A stretch of DNA of 64,000 bases, taken from the NCBI GenBank assembly GCA_949357655.1, contig CASHTG010000003.1:558001-622000 (forward strand), in the 5' to 3' direction. Under the pieces are notes generated by a model. That model searched no databases. It was given only the letters and a program-made list of their open reading frames with translations, and was not told where the DNA came from. Each line of letters opens with the position of its first letter. The first letter of the stretch is position 1. This document shows, piece by piece, positions 36,801 through 47,497 of this stretch. Origin of the DNA: Parascedosporium putredinis (lineage: Eukaryota > Ascomycota > Sordariomycetes > Microascales > Microascaceae). A program made the translations under genes and the position numbers.

Positions 36801-39258
36801 CATATTGAGATCAGCACTCCGCTTGCAACCTTGCAGTCATGCTGGTATGAAAATAAAGTGCATTCTCGGGTCGACGATAGTAGCCCTGTCCTCTCCGATG
36901 AACTACGGGAGGCGTCAAGTGGCTGGCACGGACGACTCAGAGAAGTGCAGAGAGGAGAGGGAGGCTGAAAGCCCGTCAAGTGTGGTTCTGATAGTCCAAC
37001 CTGAAGTTCCAAAGACTCTGTGCGAAAAGCTGAGCCAGGTGGGCGTTTTATACCTCTTAATCCTCGATCGTCTATCCTCTGTCCTAGCCTTGCCCTCTGA
37101 AGTCACCATGGAGCATGACTTTCTGCGCCCGAGGCGAGTAGACGTTACTCCACCCTGCTCCTCGGAAAGGGCTAAGAATTCACCCTTAAGAAATGGAGAC
37201 AAGGAGGGAGAGATCCGAGGGGACGTCGGCGGCTTTGGGCACTAACTCGCGGCGCTTCAGTCCGCGGTTGGCCAAAAGCTAGCCATCGACGACTGCCCGT
37301 GAATTCCACTTGTCTGTTGGTATCAGTTTCTGTCTTGGCTTTGACGCTGGTCTAAGGAAGTGGTGAACGTGGACGTCTATGTTTCTATCATGACTGACGG
37401 CCTTCGATCTGCAGTCGCCATTTTACATTTCGGCCGCCGCTTCGTCCCACTCCAACCGCTCACTCTCCTCCCGGCCTCATCTCGTTCCACAGTTCTAAGC
37501 GTCAACATTGCGCGTATGGAGCCTACGTGTTATAAGAGTCAGTATCGCTGCCCTGACAAGCCGTGGAATCTATCGAGCTTCAGTTTTAGACTTTAGTCCC
37601 TGTATAGGAAGCGTCCGGCGACCTGGGCAATTCCACTTGGTCGAATCTAACTCAATCGAAAGAGTAGCGGCCGCGATCCACATTATAAAGCGCGGACTGA
37701 GTAGGTTCCTTTACGGATACTGTACTTGCTCCTCTCCATCTTCCACAAATAGCGAACTCGGACTACCTTCCAAGCCTTAAAAATGAACGAGGAGTCCGCT
37801 TGAATATTTAGCAACGGATCAGCCATAGTGGGGGACGGGCAATCAACTCTCTGGTGCTCGCGAGTTATGTTCCACGATAGCAGGACAGGCGAATGCAAGG
37901 TGTGCCGTTCCTTTAGTATCTTGCATATTGTCGAGCGAGTCCGCCTGGGTAGTGATTCTATTCGACTCCACGTCGGCCTAGGCGAACGTACCGTAGGATG
38001 ATGCCTCATGACCAAGGATATGTGCTCCGAACTCCCGGAATCAGATCCCGCTCATAGAGCGCCGTATTCACTTGATTAATTCACGGCTTCGGGAGAGCAT
38101 TAACTAATCTATCATCTGATGCTGCTCCCCTGTTCTCCTCCGAGAACCTCGCTGTGTTCGATGCTGGGTGGAGCTAAAGCGTTGTGCGATGTCCTGATGG
38201 AGTAGCAACTAGCATGGCAACATGGTTCTCTCCGCCCAAGATGACGAATGTTGAGGATGGCCCTATCTTTAATATACCAACCTTCTTGCTCCGCCCAGAT
38301 CTGCTCGTCTTTGACGCGGGCTCTGCAGCGCCAGTCTATTTCATAGCTTGTTGATACCCGCACAGAGACCTCGTAATCCAAGCCGCAAAGATCTCGTAGA
38401 GATGCGGAAAATATACTTGTTTATCATGTGGGCAAGCATAACTACAGGTGAGCGGGCACCGGACCTCATCAAAGAGGAGGCGACATTCACGGAAAAATCG
38501 ATGTTTAATAGTGCTAGAGACGATGACGAGGCCAAGATCATGGACCTTTGCATAGTCCATAATTCTTTTCTCCTTTAATTTATATAATGATTGATAGATC
38601 TGCTTTACGTGACTTTGAGGTGCTCGCAGATTTGCCCTTAGTGAGTCCCTCTCTAGTATCGGATTATCTTGTAGGACATAACCACGCTGATATCTCCTCA
38701 CCGCAGCATCACAAATCCGCTGCCAGCGATTCGCCAGCGGTCCGCTTCGGGATCTCTGACATCCAGCACGTCACCCTCGTAGAGGGGCCTGGTCACGTGG
38801 AAAGTACCACTCCAGCGGTAAGTTGCGGGGAGATACCGGCCAAAGCTCCACAATAAGCACAGCTCCTTCACTCGAGAGTGAAAGCTTCCCAATTGTCTCA
38901 GCGGGTAGCGGCGACCCGATCTACCGAAGGTTCGGACACCTTCCACGCAAAACCCAGGATTTCTCTCCCCTCAGAGAAAACCCCCGGCAATCCGAGCTTT
39001 CTCCACGAAAATAGGCCCGCCCCTCCTCCCAACCACGCATTTGCGCCCGGTGCACAAGCTTCATTCCATTTTGCCATTTCCTTCTTCCTCCTACTCCTGT
39101 CCGGTCTCCCATCTCTGCCTCGTCAACTCTCGTGATCAGATCCTCTCCCCATCTCGTTATTTCCTGCCTAAAGCTCTAGGATCGCACCCGGGATCCCCTC
39201 GTGCACTAGCTCGCCCTTCCGCCAAGGCCGGCGAACGACATTATCAGATACCGTAGCG
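33802..39258. other. 5.5 kb without a confident gene
   Basis: The left end is the promoter of the eight-cysteine gene; the right end is the leader of the MAPR gene. In between (about 34.6-38.9 kb) several 60-150-codon frames occur on both strands without recognisable domains. One segment, 38707-38819 plus, is bracketed by an acceptor-like CACCGCAG and a donor GTAAGT, but its flanks do not assemble into a gene. The complementary strand has an equally plausible frame. Decayed or indel-broken genes cannot be excluded. Confidence 0.5.
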
Positions 39259-39879
39259 ATGGAGTACACACAGCAGCGGATGGCGCAAGAAGCCGCGAAG
39301 CACGTAGACGCACCGTACGATCCCCGTCTTCCTTTGCTCCCTATTTGCCCGCTCAAGTCATGAGGCTCGCAAGCTAACCTGTTGATCCATCGCTGGTTTC
39401 CCCGCCATTACAGAACTTCCTTCTTCACCCCCTCAACACGATCCTCCTCGGTCTCGTCGTCTACGTCGGCTACCAGCTCTTCAAGCCGACCCCTCCCGCC
39501 TCCCTCCCCAAGGCCGAGCCCCCGACCGTCTTCCGCACGTTTACGCCGCACACCCTCCTCGAGAACAACGGCACCAACGGGCGGCCCATCTACCTCGCCA
39601 TCCGCGGCCGCGTGTTCGACGTCTCGCGCAAGCCGCACTTCTACGGGCCCGGCGGCCCCTACGAGAACTTTGCCGGTCGGGATGCCACGCGGGGTTGGCC
39701 AAGGAAGCTTCGACCGCGAGATGTTGACCGAGGATCTCGACGCGCCGTTGGACAACCTCGAGGGCCTGGGCGCCGAGGATATGGAGACTCTATCTGGGTG
39801 GGAGGAGAGCTTCTCGGGCAACTACCCCGTCATTGGGAAGTTGGTCTCGGTGGAGGAGTATAAAACCTTGCAGAAGTAA
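39259..39879 (+). CDS. dap1: Membrane-associated progesterone receptor-like (cytochrome b5-fold) haem protein
   Basis: MAPR/Dap1 family: a membrane-anchored haem-binding protein that supports cytochrome P450 (sterol demethylase) activity in fungi. Model: exon 1 39259-39303, intron 39304-39413 (GTAGAC...GCTAAC...TTACAG), exon 2 39414-39879, about 170 residues. A single N-terminal membrane helix (NTILLGLVVYVGYQLF) precedes the cytochrome b5-like domain. That domain has the family signature FDVSRKPHFYGPGGPYENFA followed by GRDATRG, including the tyrosines expected at the haem site. Two lost bases, in the G4 at 39691-39694 and at GGAAG 39702-39706, restore ..RGLAKESFDREML and the normal C-terminus ending YKTLQK. 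A donor at 39315 (GTACGA) is possible but would leave the frame wrong. Confidence 0.9.
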
Positions 39880-41252
39880 AGACGCGGAGCAGAGACTTGC
39901 GCGAGAGTAGTAATCAGGACAAGGAGATGGTATGACTAGATAGTATGTGGAAGTGGGGGAAGACAGAGAGGGAGATGTTATTATGGATAGCGAATGATGG
40001 GAAAGGGCGAAAGATCTGGATTACGTCGATTCATGCCATGTGGAGGATAGAGCGACGCAGACCACCTGGCTTTTTGTTTTACCTACTGTTATTGGGAGGC
40101 TGGTTACCTGGAGGTTCAGGTTGATACCTTGTATATCATCAAGAAAGATTCAAGCCATATTCCCTCTCGGGAGTAGATAGGGCGATCAATGTGCAACTAT
40201 CATTGCGACTGTGGTCCCAATGCATCTTCTCGTGGGGCCTGTCATCGTGATTGAATCCTACCTTTCTGGATCGGCCCGGTCAAGCTGCGCTACGGCTTTC
40301 CCAACAATCGATCCAGGCCCCGCTATGCGGTTAAGGGTCGATTGCTTTCCGCCTTCAGGCAGAGATTCTCGGTCCTGTATCCTTGGCGAATTCTCCCGGT
40401 GGATTGAACCATAGGGCGGGTTAGTGCCTGCAGTCCTTCAGGATCAATTTTGCGAAATCAGGTCCGTGAAAGCAACTATTCTTCTTATGGCCAACACCAA
40501 TTTCCTTCTTCACCTCTTTTTTATTTTGTTTTCCCCATTTCATCAATGTTGGGGAAGAAAGGAAGAGGGCCGGGGGAAGGTGGAAGGCGGGGGAGCTATT
40601 TCTGCTGGAGGAGCGTTTATCGATGCGGGTTGGGGGCATGATGGGTGGGAAAATTCGGTTTCCTAACGGTGGCGCTGACGCTCCCGGATCCTTCATGGGA
40701 ACGTTGACTGCGAGAGCATCCCGCGTCCCCGGAAATCGGATCAGCCATTCGGCCCTTGGCGAGGTAAAGGGAAGGGAAGGGGGAGGGGCGGGGTTCGCGG
40801 GTGCGAATACTACGTTGTTATTAAGTGCAGGAAATCGTCGTCCTTTTCTGGTCGGATGGATCGAGGATAATCTCTCACGGGCCAGGACGAGGAATTTGAT
40901 TGCGGCGGCTGAGGGTGCCGTGAAAATAATATATATGAGTCCCGACACTTGTTGCCGAAGATTGGACGATGATCTATACATGTAGGCTCTGGGATTGAGG
41001 ACTAACAGAGAAAGAAGGACTCATATATCCAGCTCATCTCTTTCTCAACTTCGTTGTCTTCACCTCCCGGTGCATCTAGGGCCTTGTTCCTGTTCTTTTA
41101 ATATTATTTTTTTCCAATTATCCCATCTATAAAGTACTGCCAGGGTCGAGGGAAAGCCTTGCTGTTGGGGTCTTGAACAGGGTAATACACAAGGACGCTT
41201 CGTCACCAAAACCCCTCAACAAGCAAGGAGATAATAAGGAAAGCACGGAACC
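39880..41252. other. Intergenic / oxidase promoter
   Basis: 3' flank of the MAPR gene and upstream region of the AA7-like oxidase. A TATAAA lies at 41128-41133. No coding frame supported. Confidence 0.6.
41128..41133 (+). promoter_or_regulatory. Candidate TATA box of the AA7-like oxidase
   Basis: TATAAA 120 bp before the start codon, within an AT-rich stretch (41095-41135) that contrasts with the GC-rich gene body. Position suits a core promoter with a short leader; not proven. Confidence 0.4.
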
Positions 41253-43012
41253 ATGCGCCATCCCATCATCGCGAGCAGCGGCCTCCTGGCCCTGCTGCTG
41301 CCCACAGCAGTATCATCGGCCCGGTCCTGCTCGGCCCCTCTGACAAAATGCCTCGAGGCCGCCGGCGTGCCTCTCGACAAGCCCGGCAGCGAGGCATGGG
41401 AGATGGACGCGGCGCCCTTCAACGAGCGCCTGCCGTTCCTGCCCGCGGCGGTCGCGGTGCCGCGCACGACGGCGCACATCGAGGACGCGGTCAAGTGCGC
41501 CGCCGAGCTCGGGGTCAAGGTGAGCGCCAAGTGCGGCGGGCACAGCTACGCCTCGCTGGGGCTGGGCGGCGAGGACGGGCACCTGGTCGTGGCGATGGAC
41601 CGGATGCACGCCGTCACGCTCGCCGAGGACGGGGAGACGGCGGTTGTGCAGGAGGCGCGAGGCTGGGGCATGTGGCGGTGGAGCTTTGGGAGCAGGGAAA
41701 GAGGGCGATTTCGCATGGGACGTGTCCTGGGTACGTAACTTTTTTTGGTCTTTCTTTTCTTTTCTCCTTCCTTGCTTGAAGGGTATTGGCGAAAAGAAAA
41801 ACAAGGCGAGCATTGGTCGTGAGGGGCGAGTGAAGGACTCATACTAACCATTTGACAACAGGGTTGGCATTAGCGGACACGCTCTCCACGGGGGCTTCGG
41901 CATGAGCTCCTACACCCACGGCCTCGCCCTCGACTGGATCCGCAGCGCCACCGTCGTGCTGGCCAACGGCACCACGGTGCGGGCCTCGGCGGACGAGAAC
42001 GCCGACCTGTTTTGGGCGCTCCGGGGCGCGGGCGGGTCCATGGGCATCGTGGCCGAGTACGAGTTTGCTACGTTTGAGCCCGTCGAGGAGTACACGCACT
42101 TCGAGGCCGCCCTCAACTGGGCGGACGGGGAGAGCCTCGTGGGCGGGTGGATGAGCCTGCAGGCCTGGGGCGCCGAGGAGATGCCGCGGGAGATGAACCT
42201 GCGGTTCAGCGTCGACTCGCGGGGCGTCTTGCTCGACGGGCTGTACCACGGCAGCCAGGCGGACATGGAGGCCGTGGTCCTGCCGCTGCTGGAGAGGCTC
42301 GGCGGCGGCGCGATCACCGTGAATACCACGTTTGACTGGATGGGCCAGCTGGAGCAGTATGCGTTTGCCGAGGAGCTCAACTACACGCACCCGTACAACC
42401 TGGTAAGATGCCGCGCTTTTCTGTGTCCTTATTTTTTTTTTTTTTTTTTAGAGCTTGCTAACCCTCGAAACCCAACTGTGCAGCACGAGACCTTTTACGC
42501 CAAATCCCTCTTCACCCACGCCCTGCCTCCCGAGGCCATCGCATCCTTCATCACCTACGCCCTAACCACCGGCACGGAATTCTACAACACCGTGCCCCCA
42601 GCACCGACCCTACCGAGCCGGGCGAGCCCTCGCTCCCGAGCCGCTTCTGGTGGATCCTTATCGACATCCACGGCGGTGCCAACTCGTACCTCGCGCAGGA
42701 GGTGGACCACGACTCCACCGCCTACGCGCACCGCGACAAGCTCCTCTTGTTCCAGTTCTACGATCGCGCCTTTGGCGCCTACCCGTCCGGAGAGGAGCCG
42801 TTTGGGCTGCTGGACGGCTTCGTGAGCTCCATCACGGACCACCTCGCGCCGGAGGACTGGGGCATGTATCTCAACTACGCGGACCCGAGGATGGAGGACG
42901 TGGCGGAGGAGGTGTATTGGGGGCGAATGTGGAAAGGCTGCGGGGCGTCAAGAGGGAGGTGGACCCCGAAGACCTGTTTTATAATCCTTTGGGGATCCGG
43001 CCGGCAGCGTGA
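41253..43012 (+). CDS. Secreted FAD-linked oxidase (BBE/gluco-oligosaccharide oxidase type, CAZy AA7-like)
   Basis: Secreted flavo-oxidase of the VAO/PCMH fold with a berberine-bridge C-terminus, likely oxidising a sugar or related alcohol to a lactone with H2O2 release. About 516 residues. Exons 41253-41730, 41862-42402 and 42484-43012; introns have CTAAC branches, and the second holds T18. Signal peptide LLALLLPTAVSSA. The FAD-binding motif CGGHSY carries His97. GTCPGVGISGHALHGGFGM carries Cys158. His plus Cys at this spacing is the bicovalent-FAD signature of gluco-oligosaccharide oxidases. The BBE end reads YNPLGIRPAA. Three lost bases, G2 at 41654-41655, C5 at 42595-42599 and G5 at 42919-42923, restore the frame. 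Convergent with the secreted paralogue downstream. The substrate cannot be read from sequence. Confidence 0.93.
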
Positions 43013-43428
43013 CGCGACGCGGTGGGTGGGTGATGCCAAGGGGTGTCTCAGGGGACGTGGTTAATCATCCATTGTCTGGAAGCATCGTGTGAGACACTGA
43101 TGGGAACTAAACAAACGCGTGGTGGAAAACGCTGCAGCACGTCGGCTTTTCTTCCTTTTGGTATATTCTAACATCCAAATATAATGATATAATTGAAAAG
43201 ATGTAAGGGGTATTCAGCATGTGTAAAAGAGAGAGAGAGAGGTGCTACATGTAAGGGCTGTGGCTTTCATGGAAGTTCGATTCTTGTTCTTCAAGTTTAT
43301 ATGTAGGCAAGGGACCGGCGACAGCTCTATTCACATTCTAGCATCTTCGAAGTTCTAGTGACTTTCTCGCCGAATCCTTCCCCAAGCCTGAGTCTTTCCC
43401 CTATTCTCAATATTGGAAGTCTTGCACA
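43013..43428. other. Short convergent spacer
   Basis: Holds the 3' ends of the oxidase (plus) and of secreted copy 2 (minus). A GA-rich run (43228-43242) is the only structure seen. Confidence 0.6.
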
Positions 43429-44857
43429 TCAAAGAAATTGTTCAACACGGATGTTTGCGACTTGGGCCCTAACCCCGACCTGGCTCACTAACTGACAGTC
43501 AAATATGAAACCAAAACGCCCCTTATCAGGCCATTCGAGATCCGAATACGGAATAACTCGAGATTCCCACTCATTGGCCCTGGCATCGTTTTCTCTAAAC
43601 AGTTCGTTGGGAAATGCGCCACCCGCGAAACCCCCGCGGGTGTAACGCCGTATGGAAGCCATTGTGGACCCCACCCTATTATATTCGTTCCACTCAATAG
43701 TCGAGATGAGTATGAAACTCGGAAGTTTTTCAACCCCTCGTTTGCGCAAGGAATATCCTGGGAAATCATGACCAGGGATTCTCCCACGGTGGTGTCGACT
43801 ATCAGCGAAAAGGCCGGTCCAATATCGGTTTCTACAACCCCGGAGAGAGCGGCGTTGGGCCCTGTGACGTCCCAGTTGTTGAGGCCGTCGCTAAAGTCTC
43901 CGTTCAGGATAACCGATCCCCCATCTTCATCCACGTATCGGCAGTCGATCGAGGGGGTGGGTGGTTCCGCGGTCGATGTCTCTTCGGCTGAGGAAGATGA
44001 CTCTGTTGTTGATGATGGTTCCTCTGTTATGGTTGATACGGCGGATGACACATCCGTGGAAATGTCCGTGGAAGAACCCGTGGAAGCAGATGAGCCTCCC
44101 GTCTCAGTCGAACTGACCGAGGTAGAGGAGCTCGCATCGCTAGAGGCACCCGACGTGGGAGAGCCACTTTCGGATGCTGAGCTGCTGTCGCTGGCCGAGA
44201 TGGAAGATTGTGACTGGGTCACGGTGCTGAAGCTGGAGCTTGTTGATCGGTCATGGAGAGGCTTAGGACGATGGGGCCGATGAGGGTGAGAGCCAGGGGT
44301 ATCTTCGTCGTCTTCGTGGTTCCATTGACCATCGTTATCACCATGGCCGTCATGATCACCATGACCGCCGTAGTCACCATGACCGCCGGGGCCATCGTGG
44401 CCGCCGCCGGAGTAGCCCATCTAAACGGCTGGAGCAGGGTAGACCAATTGAGGCACAAAGCCCCACCCCTCATAGGCTGCCGGCTGCCTGCCAGCCTCCT
44501 GGGAAGGCTCGCCTTCAAAGTGATCGACGTAGACGATCTTGCGGGCACCGCTGCCGGCCGCGGGTGGGGGCGGCGCTCCTTGTCACCCTGGCTTGCAACG
44601 CCGGCGCCGGTGGCTGAATCAGCCGCAGAGCTAGCGCCCAGTACGCTAGGACCAGGGCAAATGTGTCGCAAGACCTGGTCCCAGCTCTCAATGGTTGGCG
44701 CGACGGTGGCAACCATAGTAAAGGTCAAGACGTTAAAGGCCGGGGTCTATTTGAGAGCGGGAACGCACGCCGGGGGCTCCTCGGCGGGAGCGTCGGGGCT
44801 TCCAGCCACAGAGAGCCCGGGCCCGACTAGGAGAGATAGTGATGACAGTCGAAACAT
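43429..44857 (-). CDS. Secreted Ser/Thr-rich modular protein, copy 2, with two in-frame TAG codons
   Basis: Paralogue of the protein at 30279-31725; about 476 codons, no intron needed. The order is signal peptide (MFRLSSLSLLVGPGLSVAG), conserved block (VLTFTMVATVAPTIESWDQ then ICP, about 43-68) and IVYVDHFEGEPSQ. A Gly/His/Asp-rich tract, a long Ser/Thr linker and a C-terminal module (NGDFSDGLNNW...LIVDTTVGESLVMISQ) follow. Two lost bases, C5 at 44570-44566 and T3 at 43717-43715 (coding strand), restore the frame and give an end matching copy 1. Two stops remain: TAG at 44749-44747 (codon 37) and TAG at 44423-44421. Sequence homologous to copy 1 lies on both sides of each, so neither is convincingly intronic. 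It could be a pseudogene, RNA-edited, or contain base-calling errors. Function unknown. Confidence 0.68.
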
Positions 44858-46477
44858 TGCAGCTAGCTAACTTGGTGCGGACGGGGCGAATGATGAGCCC
44901 TTAACTAGAAAGGGTAAAGCGGAAGGCGGACATGGCCATTGTTTATATCGACACATCTTTACATGTGTAAAGAACCAAGAGTTCATCTAATGATGGCCTT
45001 TCCTCCCTGCGAGCGGCAACAACAACAATAACAGTGGATATCATCTTCGCGATTTTCTTATTCTATTATGATTCAAATCACTAAAGCTGGTGGAGTCCTT
45101 CCGGAATAGCATTAGAAGCTCTCCCCTTTCATCCTGTGCTTGCTACGGCCGTTGACGTTGGCCTATCCGCGGCTGAGGAAGAGAGACAAACAAGGAAATA
45201 AAACAGGGAAAGGGCGATACACGGGCGTATTATGATGTACCCAAGATCCCGAGCCTCTTGCGTGTGCGCTCATTCTTGATGCTTCAACCAGGACTCTTGA
45301 ACTCGACGTGATGCCTCTGGGCGTTTAAGATGGGTGCTCGATCCATCCCACGAACACACAAGACCAAGGAGATTCTCTATTTTATTTCATGTTTCGGCCT
45401 CCACTGTTTGATTCGATTTTACCTCATCTCGAGAGGCCGGCCTCCAATCTGCGAGAGGGGACTGCGAGAGGCATACCCTACATGTATCCTTTACATCGCC
45501 GATGACTCTGGCATTAAATTGGCGGGGCCAAAAGTGCCGCTTCAATCCCAAGTAAAACCTTCAACTGGGGCGAAATCAGTCTTAACGAGATCGCCGGCCA
45601 CTCATGTCTTAGGTCTCAGGAGGCGGCACTGGTAGTGCGAGAAGACGTGGGTATAGAAGAACCTACCTCTGCGTCACGGAACCCTTCACAGACTAGTAAA
45701 ATCTATCTCGGCCTGGATCCGGGGCTTAGGGACAAGAAAGAGGAAGATCTGGAGAATTCACTCCGTCGGCTTGGGAGGTCTCAGTTGATGGTGTGGCTTT
45801 GACCGGAAATCTTGGATTCTGCTTGTTGCCTGAGGACAACGCCCACCACGCGTCTCTTCCAACGTGTAGATGTAGTCTATTCATCCACTTCAGGTCATTC
45901 CTTGGGGTGAATAGCAGAAAAATCCGAGAGCATGGGCTACGTGATGGTTATTCCTTGAGCCTCAGCTACATGTAGGTTGTGACTTTGGTCAGGTTACAAG
46001 ATTATCTACATGGGTATCCCACGACTCGATGAATCCGTGTTTGTATTACGTGTATGTACACAACACGTATTCGCAACGAGAGACGCCCAATGGGCCAAAG
46101 AAGAGCGAAAGAAATGAAGCTTCCATGAATGTGATTAAGGCCCGCACCAAATGTTTCCTTTCTAGTACCTGAACTCCCGAGTGTTCTACCCAGTGCTGTT
46201 CTCGCCCAATACCGCAAGTAGAAGAGGAAGAGAAACCCTATAAAAAACGAATTGTAGCAGAGAAAATGAACAAGATCAGAGATGAAATACGAAACAAAAA
46301 AGGCGAAGAAATGTAAAGGGTATCTATGTAAGAAAAAGCAAGAGTAACGCGGCAGGCGGTGGAGGACATACAATACCGAGGTAGATAGGGCAGATAAGTG
46401 AAAAAAAAGAAGAGAATGAGACGCGAAAAGACGGAGAGAGGGCAAGAAAGAAAAGAAACAAGGGCGTGAGGAAACCC
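44858..46477. other. Intergenic, no gene seen
   Basis: Promoter side of secreted copy 2 (left) and 3' flank of lactate dehydrogenase (right). One TACCGAGGTA decamer at 46374-46383. No supported coding frame. Confidence 0.6.
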
Positions 46478-47497
46478 TTAGGTCTGAAGCAGGTCCCCAA
46501 GAGACTCAATCGCCTCCTTGATCCGCAGCGCCGAATTTCTCAAGGCCTCCTCCTCATCCGGCTCGAGGACGAGAGTAGAAATGGTCCTAGCACCCTTGCT
46601 GTTGACCCTAGCCGGGACGCTGAGGCAGACGTCGTCGACGCCGGCATAGGAGCCCACGCGAGAGACGGTCAGCAAGGAGTCTTCGCTGCGGACGACGGCG
46701 CGCACGATGGAAGTGAGAGCAGCGGCGATGGCGAAGTCGGTAGCGCCCTTGCGCTTGATGATTTCGTACGCCGCTGTGCGAGTGCGGGCGGCAGCGGCAC
46801 GCAGCGCATCAGCGTCGTAGGGCAGGTCAGCGCCGCGGCAGAATTCCGGTAGACGCATACCCTGGATGGAGGCCAGCGACCAAGGGACGACCTCGGAGTC
46901 GCCGTGCTCGCCGACGACAAAAGCGTGGACGGACGCCGGGTTCACGTCGAACATGGCGCCGAGCTCGGTCTGGAGGCGGGCGGAGTCGAGCACGGTGCCG
47001 GAGCCGAGGACGCGGTGGGCGGGGAACCCCGAGAGCTTGTAGGCGAGGTAGGTGCACACGTCGACGGGGTTGGTGGCGATGAGCAGGACGGTGCGGGGCG
47101 CGTGGTGGGCGACTTCGGGGATGATGGTGCGGTAGATGGCGGCGTTGGCGTGCACGAGGTCGAGGCGGGTCTGGCCGGGTTTCTGGTTCACGCCGGCGGT
47201 GACGACGACGACGGCGGCGTCGTAGAGGTCGCGGTAGCCGCCGGCATAGACGCGGGTCTGGCCGGAAGGGGACAGGGGCACGGCGTGGGTGATGTCCATG
47301 GCTTCGCCTTCGGCTTTGGCGTGGTTGACGTCGATGATGACGATTTCGGCGGCGAGGCCGTCGAGCATGAGGGAGTAGGCGGTGGAGGCGCCGACGTTTC
47401 CGGCGCCGATGACGGCGATTTTGATGGGCTGTGTGGAAGGGGGAAGGGAAGGGCCCGGGCGGGGCGCCGAGACGCCGATGGGAGTTTGGTAAGTCAT
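46478..47497 (-). CDS. L-lactate dehydrogenase (NAD-dependent)
   Basis: Interconverts pyruvate and L-lactate with NADH in the cytosol. 339 residues, single intact exon, no frame break. The Rossmann motif GAGNVGAS is at 31-38. The substrate loop NQKPGQTRLDLV carries Gln105 and Arg111; glutamine rather than arginine at this site marks lactate rather than malate specificity. Arg174 (LDSARLQ) and the catalytic His198 in GEHGDSE are in place. An about 24-residue Pro-rich N-terminal extension precedes the fold. It is neither strongly basic nor signal-like, so a cytosolic location is inferred. The complementary strand shows a long chance frame that is a shadow of this gene's GC-rich third positions. 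Confidence 0.96.
   Translation of the reverse strand: MTYQTPIGVSAPRPGPSLPPSTQPIKIAVIGAGNVGASTAYSLMLDGLAAEIVIIDVNHAKAEGEAMDITHAVPLSPSGQTRVYAGGYRDLYDAAVVVVTAGVNQKPGQTRLDLVHANAAIYRTIIPEVAHHAPRTVLLIATNPVDVCTYLAYKLSGFPAHRVLGSGTVLDSARLQTELGAMFDVNPASVHAFVVGEHGDSEVVPWSLASIQGMRLPEFCRGADLPYDADALRAAAARTRTAAYEIIKRKGATDFAIAAALTSIVRAVVRSEDSLLTVSRVGSYAGVDDVCLSVPARVNSKGARTISTLVLEPDEEEALRNSALRIKEAIESLGDLLQT

Noticed and set aside
38704..38946. Exon-like segments on both strands (plus with GTAAGT donor; minus reading GDVLDVRDPEADRWRIAG)
   Set aside because: The two readings are mutually exclusive and neither extends into a gene with domains or further junctions.
44421..44460. Short intron ending at the second TAG (GTTTAG acceptor)
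   Set aside because: The nearest donor gives 36 bp, too short; no branch site; copy 1 aligns through the region.
44747..44810. Intron ending at the first TAG of secreted copy 2
   Set aside because: The only donors are poor and the removed segment includes a cysteine region aligning with copy 1.
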